Positions 6,954 to 13,769 of a stretch of DNA of 15,640 bases are shown here, piece after piece. Position 1 is the stretch's first letter. Each line of letters begins with the position of its first letter. The position numbers and the translations under genes were made by a program. Location: NCBI GenBank assembly GCA_937901455.1, contig CALDIA010000150.1:1-15640 (forward strand), written 5' to 3'. The notes under the pieces are model-generated. The model saw only the letters and a list, made by a program, of their open reading frames with translations. It was not told where the DNA came from and ran no database searches. Origin of the DNA: an uncultured Bacteroidales bacterium (GTDB lineage: Bacteria; Bacteroidota; Bacteroidia; Bacteroidales; WCHB1-69).

Positions 6954-7054
6954 ATTCTCCATCCTCCATCCTCCATTCTCTATTCTCTATTCTCTATTCT
7001 ACATTCTACATTCTACATTCTACATTCTACATTCTACATTCTACATTCTACATT
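6954..7054. repeat. tandem heptamer array, 14 units in ordered variant blocks
   Basis: Fourteen head-to-tail 7-mers run from 6954 to 7051, plus a partial ATT. In order on the plus strand: ATTCTCC x1, ATCCTCC x2, ATTCTCT x3, ATTCTAC x8. The variants are grouped, not mixed, and the eight identical copies (6996-7051) are at the side of the minus-strand terminator. This is a minisatellite of the slippage-prone kind. It lies outside genes and about 145 bp upstream of the Gre-factor -7 box. Confidence 0.95.
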
Positions 7055-7058
7055 AAAT

Positions 7059-7092
7059 AATTCCCCGCCTGCCTCGCGACAAACGGGAAATT
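7059..7092 (-). terminator. terminator hairpin of the surface-protein operon
   Basis: Read on the minus strand, bases 7092-7059 fold into a 15-bp stem (AATTTCCCGTTTGTC / GGCAGGCGGGGAATT) capped by the GNRA-type tetraloop GCGA. Four pairs are G-U wobbles, so the plus-strand RNA would have C-A mismatches there. It lies 30 nt after the MBG gene's stop. The following sequence (ATTTAATG) is only weakly U-rich, so it could also act mainly as a 3'-end stabiliser. Confidence 0.65.
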
Positions 7093-7122
7093 ACCTGTTG
7101 ATTTCGTAAAAAAGATATGCGG

Positions 7123-9876
7123 CTATTGCACCGTGACAGTGACGGATTTGGAAACACGGCAAACCTCTCCTCCATACAAAAACTCTCCGAAAGCAGTATA
7201 AGTAGTGGTTTGAGTTGGAGTAACTGTGGTTGTACCAGAAGTATGATCAGAATAAATCTCTGTTCCATTTTCATCTTCCCAGCGATATGTCCAACTTTGT
7301 TCCGTAATACCATATGAATCAAGAATATAAGGCATATAAAATTGATATGTGATGCTTAAATCTCCGGGATACCAGGAATAATCAGAATAATGCATCCACT
7401 CTTCCAAAGGATGAGTACCTAAATTTCCTGTACCTACAGTCATATAGGCTGTGGCATTTAAAGTCACAGTCTGCCCTGCAGCTACAGAATTGGGAGTAGC
7501 CGAAACAGTAGGACCGGCAACAGAAGATGAAGTAGCACTTTCTGGACCCCACATTTGGAAACTATTGATGCTAGATAATACGGGATCCTCACAACCATTC
7601 ATTTTTATAAATGCACGATAATACCATTTCTTGCCACAATAGGAAAGTCCCAATTTTGATGCTGTTTTGAAAGTATTATCACTACTAATAGTTCCTCCCG
7701 CAACAGCAAAATCACTATCATATGATTGGATATCACTTTGATTTGTAGAAATCAGGAATCCCCGTGATTCAACCTGACTTGCCGAATAATTTGAAACCGT
7801 TGCTGATAATGTAACACCTTCGTAGTTAAACAAATCTGATTTGCCCATAGGATTACTTGGTGTATGCGATACAGCTGTAATACTCGGCTTCGTGGCATAC
7901 GGCACGCAAATTTCCACCGCATCGCCCGTCAGTGTGCCGGGGTTTTCGCAGCCGGCGGTGGTGATGGCGGGCGTCACCGTAATGGCGTTGCCGCCCATGG
8001 CCGTGGTAATGGTAATAGTGCCGGTCATCGTGCCGTTGCTGTAGCTCACATTGCTCACCGTAACAGGCGTGTTGTCCATCGTAGCCGTGTACTGCGGGTT
8101 GCTTACCGTCACGCCGGTGGTAACATTGTTCACCGGTGTGGTGAGCGTAATGGTGGTGGCAGAGGAGGTCACCGGGTTGGGCGTGTAGGTGGTGGTGCCC
8201 AAGGTGGGACAAGGAGGCTCCGTAATGGTCAGCGTGCCGGTTTGGTAGGTCACGTTGTAGTTGCCCTGTGTGGCATCGCCACTCGGGGTAATGGTGTAGT
8301 TGCCCACCGTCTCGCCCTGGGTGCGACTAAACGTGTAAGTAATAACGGTAGCGGCATCGTTGTTCTTCAAGCCCGTCACCGTAGCGGTGAAGGTCGGGTC
8401 GCTTTCGCCAGCCACCTTCGTCTTGTCATCGGCTTTCACCGTGGCAGCAGCCGGGGTGATGGTGAGTGTACCGTTGGTAACAGTAACTTCGTAATCATTG
8501 TTGATGCCTTTGGTCACGGTAATGGCATAGTCGCCCACATTCTCGCCCGTGGCGCGGGCCAGCGTGTAGTTCAGTTCATCGCCGTTAATCGTGCCCGTCA
8601 CCGTGGCGGTGAGTTCGGGATCGGTAGCGCCATACACTTTCGATTTGTTAACAACCGTAATACTGGCGGCAATCCGTTTTATAGTTAAGAGGCCGTCGGT
8701 GGCAGAAATCTCATAGTTCGGGTTCTCGCCCAACTGCACGGCTATGGCCCAAGCTGTACCGCCGTGATTTTCAAAGCTGGTGGGGAGATTCAATGTGTAG
8801 TTTAGGTGGTCGTCGCCTAATACGCCTGTTTCCGTGGCAGTGAAGGTTGGCACAGCCTCACCGTAGTTAATGTAGATGACGGGAGCTTGCACCGTGGCCG
8901 TAGCCTTGGTGATGGTGAACGTGCCGTTGGTGGCGGTTACATCATAGTTCGGGTTGTCGCCCAACGTCACCGTGATGGCATACGTGCCGGCATCCTCGCC
9001 CTCGGTGCGGGCCAGCGTGTAGTTCAGGGCATCGTTGTTAATCGTACCCGTTACCGTGGCGGTGAGATTCGGGTCGCTTTCGCCGTATACTTTGGTGGCG
9101 TTGTTGGCCGTCACCTCGGCCGCAGCCTTGGTGATGGTCAGCGCGCCGTCGGTAACGGTGAACGTCACATCGTAGTTGGTGTTGGAGCAGCTGAAGTCGC
9201 TGGCAGCATATGTCAGCGGATAGGTGCCCACAGTGGTACCCGTGGCGGAGGCGTTACCAGCGTAGGAAATCTCCGTCTCGGCAATGTTCACACCATCGGG
9301 TATGGTTACGGTGTAGCCAGTCACACTCTGCTCGCTGCCGTTGTAGGTCTTGCTCTCGCTCTTGCCCGTGATGGTCACCGTGGCCACTCCAATCGTGGTG
9401 AAGGTGACATCTGCACCATAGTTAGTGCCTATGGCGTTGGTGGCGTATGCGCGGACATGATAGGTGGTGTTGGGCTGCAAACCGGTCAACTCAACCGTAA
9501 AAGTACCCGTTTCTGACACAGTACCCTCAACCTTTGCATTTTGAATAACATTCGGATTGGCTTCTGTGCCATAGCAGATACCGCATACTGTATTGTCATC
9601 GGCACCATTAGATAATAGAGTGCCGCTTACCTTGGCAGAAGTGGTGGTTCGATCCGTAATTTCCATGGAAGTAGTCACAGAGGGTAACATTCCATTTAGC
9701 ATCTGTCCGGAAGAGGTCAGTGCGGGGAATGTCACAATTCGTCCGTTAGCGTTCACAAAGGGTATATTCGCGCCGTATGTGCCTATCTGCCCTGTACGAG
9801 TAACTCCCTTAACGACCTGCGCCTGTGCGGTAATGCACAGGACACAGACCGATACCAATAAAAGTATCTTTTTCAT
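7123..9876 (-). CDS. large exported protein with FN3-like and five MBG-type repeats
   Basis: The 917-residue product has a signal peptide (M-K-K-I-L-L-L-V-S-V, ending T-A-Q-A-Q, cleavage near 20). A fibronectin III-like domain spans about 64-161 (L-Q-P-N-T-T-Y-H-V-R-A-Y-A-T-N). Five MBG-like repeats follow at about 163-250, 251-324, 325-400, 401-474 and 475-552. Typical signatures are K-V-Y-G-x-x-D-P, T-A-T-V-T-G, L-N-Y-T-L and G-T-L-T-I-T; the fifth repeat has V-A-G in place of V-Y-G. Then come a Thr-rich stretch, a second FN3-like domain (about 662-775) and a C-terminal Ig/PKD-like domain (789-917). Such proteins are surface or adhesin-like in Bacteroidota; a ligand cannot be inferred. It ends V-T-V-T-V-Q without a T9SS tail. 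It starts 40 nt after the gene at 9917-10978 and is last in the operon. Bases 7123 to about 7900 are clearly more A/T-rich than the rest. Confidence 0.9.
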   Translation of the reverse strand: MKKILLLVSVCVLCITAQAQVVKGVTRTGQIGTYGANIPFVNANGRIVTFPALTSSGQMLNGMLPSVTTSMEITDRTTTSAKVSGTLLSNGADDNTVCGICYGTEANPNVIQNAKVEGTVSETGTFTVELTGLQPNTTYHVRAYATNAIGTNYGADVTFTTIGVATVTITGKSESKTYNGSEQSVTGYTVTIPDGVNIAETEISYAGNASATGTTVGTYPLTYAASDFSCSNTNYDVTFTVTDGALTITKAAAEVTANNATKVYGESDPNLTATVTGTINNDALNYTLARTEGEDAGTYAITVTLGDNPNYDVTATNGTFTITKATATVQAPVIYINYGEAVPTFTATETGVLGDDHLNYTLNLPTSFENHGGTAWAIAVQLGENPNYEISATDGLLTIKRIAASITVVNKSKVYGATDPELTATVTGTINGDELNYTLARATGENVGDYAITVTKGINNDYEVTVTNGTLTITPAAATVKADDKTKVAGESDPTFTATVTGLKNNDAATVITYTFSRTQGETVGNYTITPSGDATQGNYNVTYQTGTLTITEPPCPTLGTTTYTPNPVTSSATTITLTTPVNNVTTGVTVSNPQYTATMDNTPVTVSNVSYSNGTMTGTITITTAMGGNAITVTPAITTAGCENPGTLTGDAVEICVPYATKPSITAVSHTPSNPMGKSDLFNYEGVTLSATVSNYSASQVESRGFLISTNQSDIQSYDSDFAVAGGTISSDNTFKTASKLGLSYCGKKWYYRAFIKMNGCEDPVLSSINSFQMWGPESATSSSVAGPTVSATPNSVAAGQTVTLNATAYMTVGTGNLGTHPLEEWMHYSDYSWYPGDLSITYQFYMPYILDSYGITEQSWTYRWEDENGTEIYSDHTSGTTTVTPTQTTTYTAFGEFLYGGEVCRVSKSVTVTVQ
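8221..9390 (-). repeat. five degenerate in-gene repeats of about 225-260 bp (MBG modules)
   Basis: These are the DNA-level copies of the five MBG-type protein modules. Units two and four are the most alike; both contain, on the plus strand, GGCCAGCGTGTAGTTCAG (9009-9026 and 8558-8575). Unit three has an unusual insertion (L-P-T-S-F-E-N-H-G-G). The copies are diverged, so the array is old compared with the tandem repeat at the right edge of the window. Confidence 0.8.
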
Positions 9877-9916
9877 AAACGTATTATCTGTTCAGGATTA
9901 TAAGACGAGGATGTTT

Positions 9917-10978
9917 TTAGTAAAAATAGTAGAACATAATCTTGTCGTTAGCCTGCAAGGCATCTCCGTCGTTTTGAGCTGCGTTATAAGTTACCGTTGT
10001 GCCGTTTACTGTAATAATGCTATTAGAACCATTATTATCACCCAACAAAATGCCATTTCGGTAGATGCGAACCAAATAGCTTGTATTAGGTGTTTGTGTA
10101 AGGGTGAAAGATGTTTGGCCATCGGTGGTAACTGTAAACTTGTCAGAGGTTTCCTGTGCTTGGGTACTGGATGTTGCAGGAATACGGCTGTCAATATAGG
10201 CATTCAAAATATTCTGGAATTGTGTTCTGCCACCATTGGTGTTGTTAAGGAGAGCCGCCACGAGTGCGTTCACATCATCGGCGGTGCCTATAGAGAGATA
10301 GTTGCAAACAATGGCTTTGGCCAGTTCCTTGTTGTTGGCGGCATACTGCTGCACGGCGTCGTTAACTTGTTGTTGAACGTTAGCGTCGGCGACGTTGTTG
10401 CCGTTGCCAAGGTAAAAGTTCAGTACATCCAACACATAGTTCGGGTTGTTCTTGGCCACCTGGGCAACCCAGAGTTTGAGACCTTCTTTGATTTGGGGAT
10501 TCATTGACTGAACGTGGCCGTAAACATCCAAAGCGGTCGGCAGCGTCACGGTGTCGATGAAGTTGTTCAGGTCTTCATGCGTGATAGAAATATTGGCTTG
10601 TTCTGCATAAAGGGCGTAAGGAACTGCGTTTACAGCTACCTCATGGGTGATGTTCTCATTGTCGTAGGAGATGTTGGAGGTTACGTAAGCAGTGCTCCAG
10701 TTGATATCACTCCAGTTGCCGGAGGTTACAGTGCCAGCACCGATGAGCAGCGACATCAGGCCGTTGGTATTGGTGGTAACATTGTGGGTTTCTTCATAGA
10801 CTGCGGCGCCACCTTGTTCGTTGGCCACAGAAATGGTGACGGTCATAGCTTGGTTGACCACCAACTCGTTATTACTATTGCGGACCACAGCCTGATAGCT
10901 GACTTTGTCGTTGCTCTGGGCAAACAGGGTTGTCAAGGAGAGCAACATCATCGTAAGAATAGTGAAAAGTTTTTTCAT
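9917..10978 (-). CDS. exported protein with 'SYQAVVR' N-terminal domain
   Basis: The 353-residue product has a signal peptide (M-K-K-L-F-T-I-L-T-M, ending T-T-L-F-A-Q, cleavage near 21). Residues about 25-125 form a beta domain common in Bacteroidota surface proteins, with V-S-Y-Q-A-V-V-R-N near the start, V-Y-E-E-T-H, T-N-T-N-G-L-M-S-L-L-I-G and the closing V-P-Y-A-L-Y-A. That domain usually precedes stalk, collagen-like or endosialidase-chaperone parts. Here it is followed by a helical, Asn/Gln-rich segment (about 130-263) and a C-terminal beta domain (about 278-353: T-D-G-Q-T-S-F-T-L-T, Y-R-N-G-I-L-L-G-D, ending K-I-M-F-Y-Y-F-Y). No T9SS tail. The gene lies 48 nt after the FISUMP gene and 40 nt before the MBG gene, so a single transcript is likely. 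Exact role unknown; a surface fibre or appendage component is a guess. Confidence 0.85.
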   Translation of the reverse strand: MKKLFTILTMMLLSLTTLFAQSNDKVSYQAVVRNSNNELVVNQAMTVTISVANEQGGAAVYEETHNVTTNTNGLMSLLIGAGTVTSGNWSDINWSTAYVTSNISYDNENITHEVAVNAVPYALYAEQANISITHEDLNNFIDTVTLPTALDVYGHVQSMNPQIKEGLKLWVAQVAKNNPNYVLDVLNFYLGNGNNVADANVQQQVNDAVQQYAANNKELAKAIVCNYLSIGTADDVNALVAALLNNTNGGRTQFQNILNAYIDSRIPATSSTQAQETSDKFTVTTDGQTSFTLTQTPNTSYLVRIYRNGILLGDNNGSNSIITVNGTTVTYNAAQNDGDALQANDKIMFYYFY

Positions 10979-11026
10979 GTTGTTTATTTTTTATTGTTTA
11001 TATTTCTTAATTATGTGATAGCGGTA

Positions 11027-12151
11027 TTAGTAATTTTTAACACAACGCACGCTATAGGCATTAGTGGTGGGTTCATCGGAAAGCATACTTTCTTCGCAAT
11101 AGGTCGTAACCTTCATCGTCATGGCTTTCAGCGGTGAGGTAGAGGCGTTGTCGGCGCTGCTCCACAAATAGGTATAGGTGTGTAAATTCTCGAAGCGGTC
11201 AATGGAAGCGTCGTAGTAGCCGGCAGGCAGCAAGGAGAAATTGGTGCTGTTGGTGTTGTGGTTGGGCTGGAACCATTCTTCCAAGCTGTTCAGGTCGGCG
11301 GCGGGGTATGAGAAGAGGGCGTTCATCTCTTTGGCGGTGGGAACATGCCATCCCTCGGGACAGATACCTTGGGTGAAACCGTTCTCATCGGTTTCGGGAG
11401 ATTCGCTGCCGTCCTCACTGATATTCATGGCTGAATACCAAGTGTAGAGTCTTCCGAAAAGCTGAAGGTTTTCAGCAGCGTCCGGACTCAGCGTGGAGGT
11501 GTAGACAAACGCGCCTGGGATTTCACTGTTGTCAGCGAAGTGCTCCGTTTGCAGGTTGCTTTGTGTCCAGCAATAACGCTCGTTCATCACTACGGTGTTA
11601 TATTCTGTATTGTCCACGTCGTTGACAGTGTAGGGACAAAGTAACGCGTAAAGATGAATCAAACTGTCGCAGTCATGGATGGTCGCCAGCGTGAAGACAT
11701 TGTCGCCTTCTACGAGTTGGACATCATCTATGGTGGGGAGTTCCCCATGGAACATCATCGTGTCATACACATCATACGTCGGATAGACAGTGAGGAGGAT
11801 AGTTCCACGCAGATCGTAATTCTCTGGAGAGCCATTCACCACATATTGGTTAGGATACTCGTGGGTTCCCACTTCCAATGGAGCCTCCAAATTGAGACTA
11901 TTTTCTGTGTAGTCCACATTCTGGCATGTCTCGTCTTCAATTGCGGTTGTGATCAGCAAGGCGTGAGCCACGCCAAAATCCACCTCCACATTGCCTTCGG
12001 AGATTTGCTCATAGAAAGGCAAACCAAGAGCCACATACGTGTTGTTTTCGGTTGAACCCGCTACAGGAAACGCATGGGTAAACGGTTCAGTTTGGGCTGT
12101 CATTGATGAGAGCAACCCACACAAGCTAATGATAAATAAAAACTTTTTCAT
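11027..12151 (-). CDS. exported FISUMP-domain protein
   Basis: The 374-residue product has a signal peptide (M-K-K-F-L-F-I-I-S-L, ending S-M-T-A-Q, cleavage near 20). The C-terminal half (about 185-373) is a Fibrobacter succinogenes major paralogous (FISUMP, TIGR02145-type) domain: Y-C-W-T-Q-S-N-L-Q-T, L-F-G-R-L-Y-T-W-Y-S-A-M-N, G-I-C-P-E-G-W-H-V-P-T-A-K-E-M, L-L-P-A-G-Y-Y, L-W-S-S and the closing S-V-R-C-V-K. The family is exported and lipoprotein- or surface-associated; its ligand is not known. Residues about 119-170 (L-T-V-Y-P-T-Y-D-V ... G-E-L-P ... C-D-S-L) are a diverged copy of the repeat in the gene at the right edge of this window. It is first in a three-gene operon and has a -7 box at 12231-12238. 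No T9SS tail is visible. Confidence 0.9.
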   Translation of the reverse strand: MKKFLFIISLCGLLSSMTAQTEPFTHAFPVAGSTENNTYVALGLPFYEQISEGNVEVDFGVAHALLITTAIEDETCQNVDYTENSLNLEAPLEVGTHEYPNQYVVNGSPENYDLRGTILLTVYPTYDVYDTMMFHGELPTIDDVQLVEGDNVFTLATIHDCDSLIHLYALLCPYTVNDVDNTEYNTVVMNERYCWTQSNLQTEHFADNSEIPGAFVYTSTLSPDAAENLQLFGRLYTWYSAMNISEDGSESPETDENGFTQGICPEGWHVPTAKEMNALFSYPAADLNSLEEWFQPNHNTNSTNFSLLPAGYYDASIDRFENLHTYTYLWSSADNASTSPLKAMTMKVTTYCEESMLSDEPTTNAYSVRCVKNY

Positions 12152-12197
12152 ATATCAATTATAATTCGTTAATTTTCAATTAATTGTTTTTTGACAA

Positions 12198-12210
12198 TGT
12201 ACTATGTACA
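12198..12210. promoter_or_regulatory. 13-bp inverted repeat in the leader of the FISUMP operon
   Basis: TGTAC-TAT-GTACA is a perfect 5+3+5 palindrome about 14-26 nt after the predicted transcription start (about 12224, minus strand). The position suits a repressor operator. The length is short enough that chance cannot be excluded. Confidence 0.3.
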
Positions 12211-12230
12211 CACTACACATTAACAACGCG

Positions 12231-12238
12231 CAAAAGTA
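12231..12238 (-). promoter_or_regulatory. -7 box for the FISUMP/SYQAVVR/MBG operon
   Basis: On the minus strand TACTTTTG (12238 to 12231) fits TAnnTTTG and is followed by CGCG; nine A precede it. No clear -33 TTTG stands at the usual distance. The predicted start near 12224 gives a leader of about 73 nt before the ATG at 12151. Confidence 0.6.
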
Positions 12239-12452
12239 TTTTTTTTTCAATATGATTTTTAGTAATTGCGAAAAAAATAATGAACAATAATTGTTAATAA
12301 CTACTATTTGTTAAAGGTTTCTGTGTGCAGAATCCTACTGCTTAGTGATGATGTGAGAAAGGGAACTCATGCACTATATTGCCTGAGAGCATAGTTGTAC
12401 ACTCCAGAAAAGGCGATGGCTGGGTCTTGTTGATACTGAAAAAGGCTGTCTG
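12239..12452. other. gene-free stretch between the two surface operons
   Basis: Bases 12239-12310 are very A/T-rich and contain a 13-bp palindrome AACAAT-A-ATTGTT (12283-12295), about 45 bp upstream of the -7 box. Bases 12311-12452 are of ordinary composition with no ORF. I see no convincing terminator for the M28 peptidase operon that ends at 12453, so read-through into the FISUMP operon is possible. Confidence 0.4.
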
Positions 12453-13769
12453 TTACCGAGGGTTGCCGAAGGTTTCTTCCAAGGTGTTGATAATCAAGTT
12501 GGCGATACCCGGGTAGGCTGACAGAGATGCACGCTCGGCAGTGTCGTAAGGGTTGTGGTAACCGCCATACCGGCCTCCTAAGGTGTAGATGAAGATGGCA
12601 GGCACCCCCTTCTCCGTGAAAGGGAAGTGGTCGCTGTTAGCGGCATTGTCGCGCGCTTTCACCTCCTTGACCCATTGACGCCGCTCGTTTTCTTGCATCA
12701 AAGAGTCGTAGAAAGGTTGTGTTTGGAAACTTTTGGCATTAACCACCATAATGCCATCGTCCCCACCGCATAGCAGGTCCAAGTTCACTACCATCTTGAT
12801 TTTTCCCAAGTCGATAAGCGGATGGGATACAAAGTAGGTTGACCCTAATAGTCCGGCCTCTTCTGCGCTGAATATCAGTAACACGAAGGTATAGGGCAGT
12901 GGGTGTGCCTGAAAATGTCGCGCGATGTCGAGAGCTGCCGCCGTGCCGGAGGCGTTGTCGTGGCAGCCGGGGAACATGACGTCATCCCCCATCATACCTA
13001 TGTGGTCGTAGTGTGCCGTCAAGACCACCATGCTGTCAGGGATTGAATGGCCGGGAATCATGGCGCAGATGTTCTGCGTGTGATGCATCCGTATCTCGTT
13101 GTTGTATGAGAGGTAGAGTTTGTTTCTCTTGTCAGAGACGATATGGCGTTTCATGTAAAGCAGCAAGTATTCGGAAGGCTGGTAACCCAAGCCGACAGTC
13201 CAGGGCGACATCTCATCCACTCCCACCACAAAGCCGCGGCAGGGAAAGGCTTTCTTGAAGCGATTGAGCATGTTGAAGAGGCGGTTTAAAATACGCAGCG
13301 TGTCCTCATCCGTACATTGTGTGATATCAATATAGATGAGTCCGTCTTTGGCCTTTTTGTTCTGTTGGAAGAAAAGCTCCTGGCGCTGTTGGTCCAGCAA
13401 TATGCGATAATCCATAGGGTAGAGGAGGAATGTTCCTCGCGCGCTGGGCGAGAATGGAGCAATCACATAGTCTTCCCATCCGCGCAGGGCCGTGCCGTTG
13501 ACCTTGACAGATACCGGGCCCTCCATGGCATGGACAGGAAAACTGTAAGGCTGCAGGTAGTTAGCCTCCAAAGGCTGCAGGTTGTTTTGAGCCAGCTGTT
13601 CTATGAGATAGGCTGCCGCGATGCTGTCGCCATGATAGGCGTAGCCGCGACCATACATGGCTCGGGAGGTCAGCTGGTTGATTTGTTGCCGCACAAAGTT
13701 GCTGTCCTGAGCACGCAGCGCCGGCCAGAAGGCCAACAGGAAGAATCCGATCAGTGCTGTCCTTTTCAT
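12453..13769 (-). CDS. exported M28-family zinc metallopeptidase, intact active site
   Basis: The 438-residue product has a signal peptide (M-K-R-T-A-L-I-G-F-F, ending P-A-L-R-A, cleavage near 20). M28 peptidases are two-zinc aminopeptidases or carboxypeptidases. All expected residues are seen: His253 and Asp255 (A-H-Y-D-H-I-G), bridging Asp271 (H-D-N-A-S-G), general base Glu303 and ligand Glu304 (S-A-E-E-A-G-L-L-G-S), Asp331 (N-L-D-L-L) and His405 (Y-H-N-P-Y-D-T). The segment of about 85-225 before the catalytic core may be a PA-like insert. There is no T9SS tail, so it is probably periplasmic, unlike its upstream neighbour. Its ATG overlaps the neighbour's stop by one base (TAATG), so translation is probably coupled. 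Substrate unknown; aminopeptidase activity on imported peptides is an inference. Confidence 0.93.
   Translation of the reverse strand: MKRTALIGFFLLAFWPALRAQDSNFVRQQINQLTSRAMYGRGYAYHGDSIAAAYLIEQLAQNNLQPLEANYLQPYSFPVHAMEGPVSVKVNGTALRGWEDYVIAPFSPSARGTFLLYPMDYRILLDQQRQELFFQQNKKAKDGLIYIDITQCTDEDTLRILNRLFNMLNRFKKAFPCRGFVVGVDEMSPWTVGLGYQPSEYLLLYMKRHIVSDKRNKLYLSYNNEIRMHHTQNICAMIPGHSIPDSMVVLTAHYDHIGMMGDDVMFPGCHDNASGTAAALDIARHFQAHPLPYTFVLLIFSAEEAGLLGSTYFVSHPLIDLGKIKMVVNLDLLCGGDDGIMVVNAKSFQTQPFYDSLMQENERRQWVKEVKARDNAANSDHFPFTEKGVPAIFIYTLGGRYGGYHNPYDTAERASLSAYPGIANLIINTLEETFGNPR

Noticed and set aside
6954..7054. Heptamer array as a CRISPR
   Set aside because: Units are directly adjacent 7-mers without spacers; no cas genes are near.
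6834..7109. Plus-strand frame encoding a repetitive I-L-H-S-T-F-Y peptide
   Set aside because: The repeated peptide is only the heptamer array read in three frames. It has no promoter and the rest matches no family.
7864..8688. Open frames on the plus strand across the MBG repeats (also 8887-9516)
   Set aside because: They are antisense to the MBG gene. Their Arg/Gly/His-rich repetitive products simply mirror the repeats in the real frame.
9593..10507. 304-codon plus-strand frame across 9593-10507
   Set aside because: It spans the end of one minus-strand gene, an intergenic gap and the start of another, and has no recognisable features.
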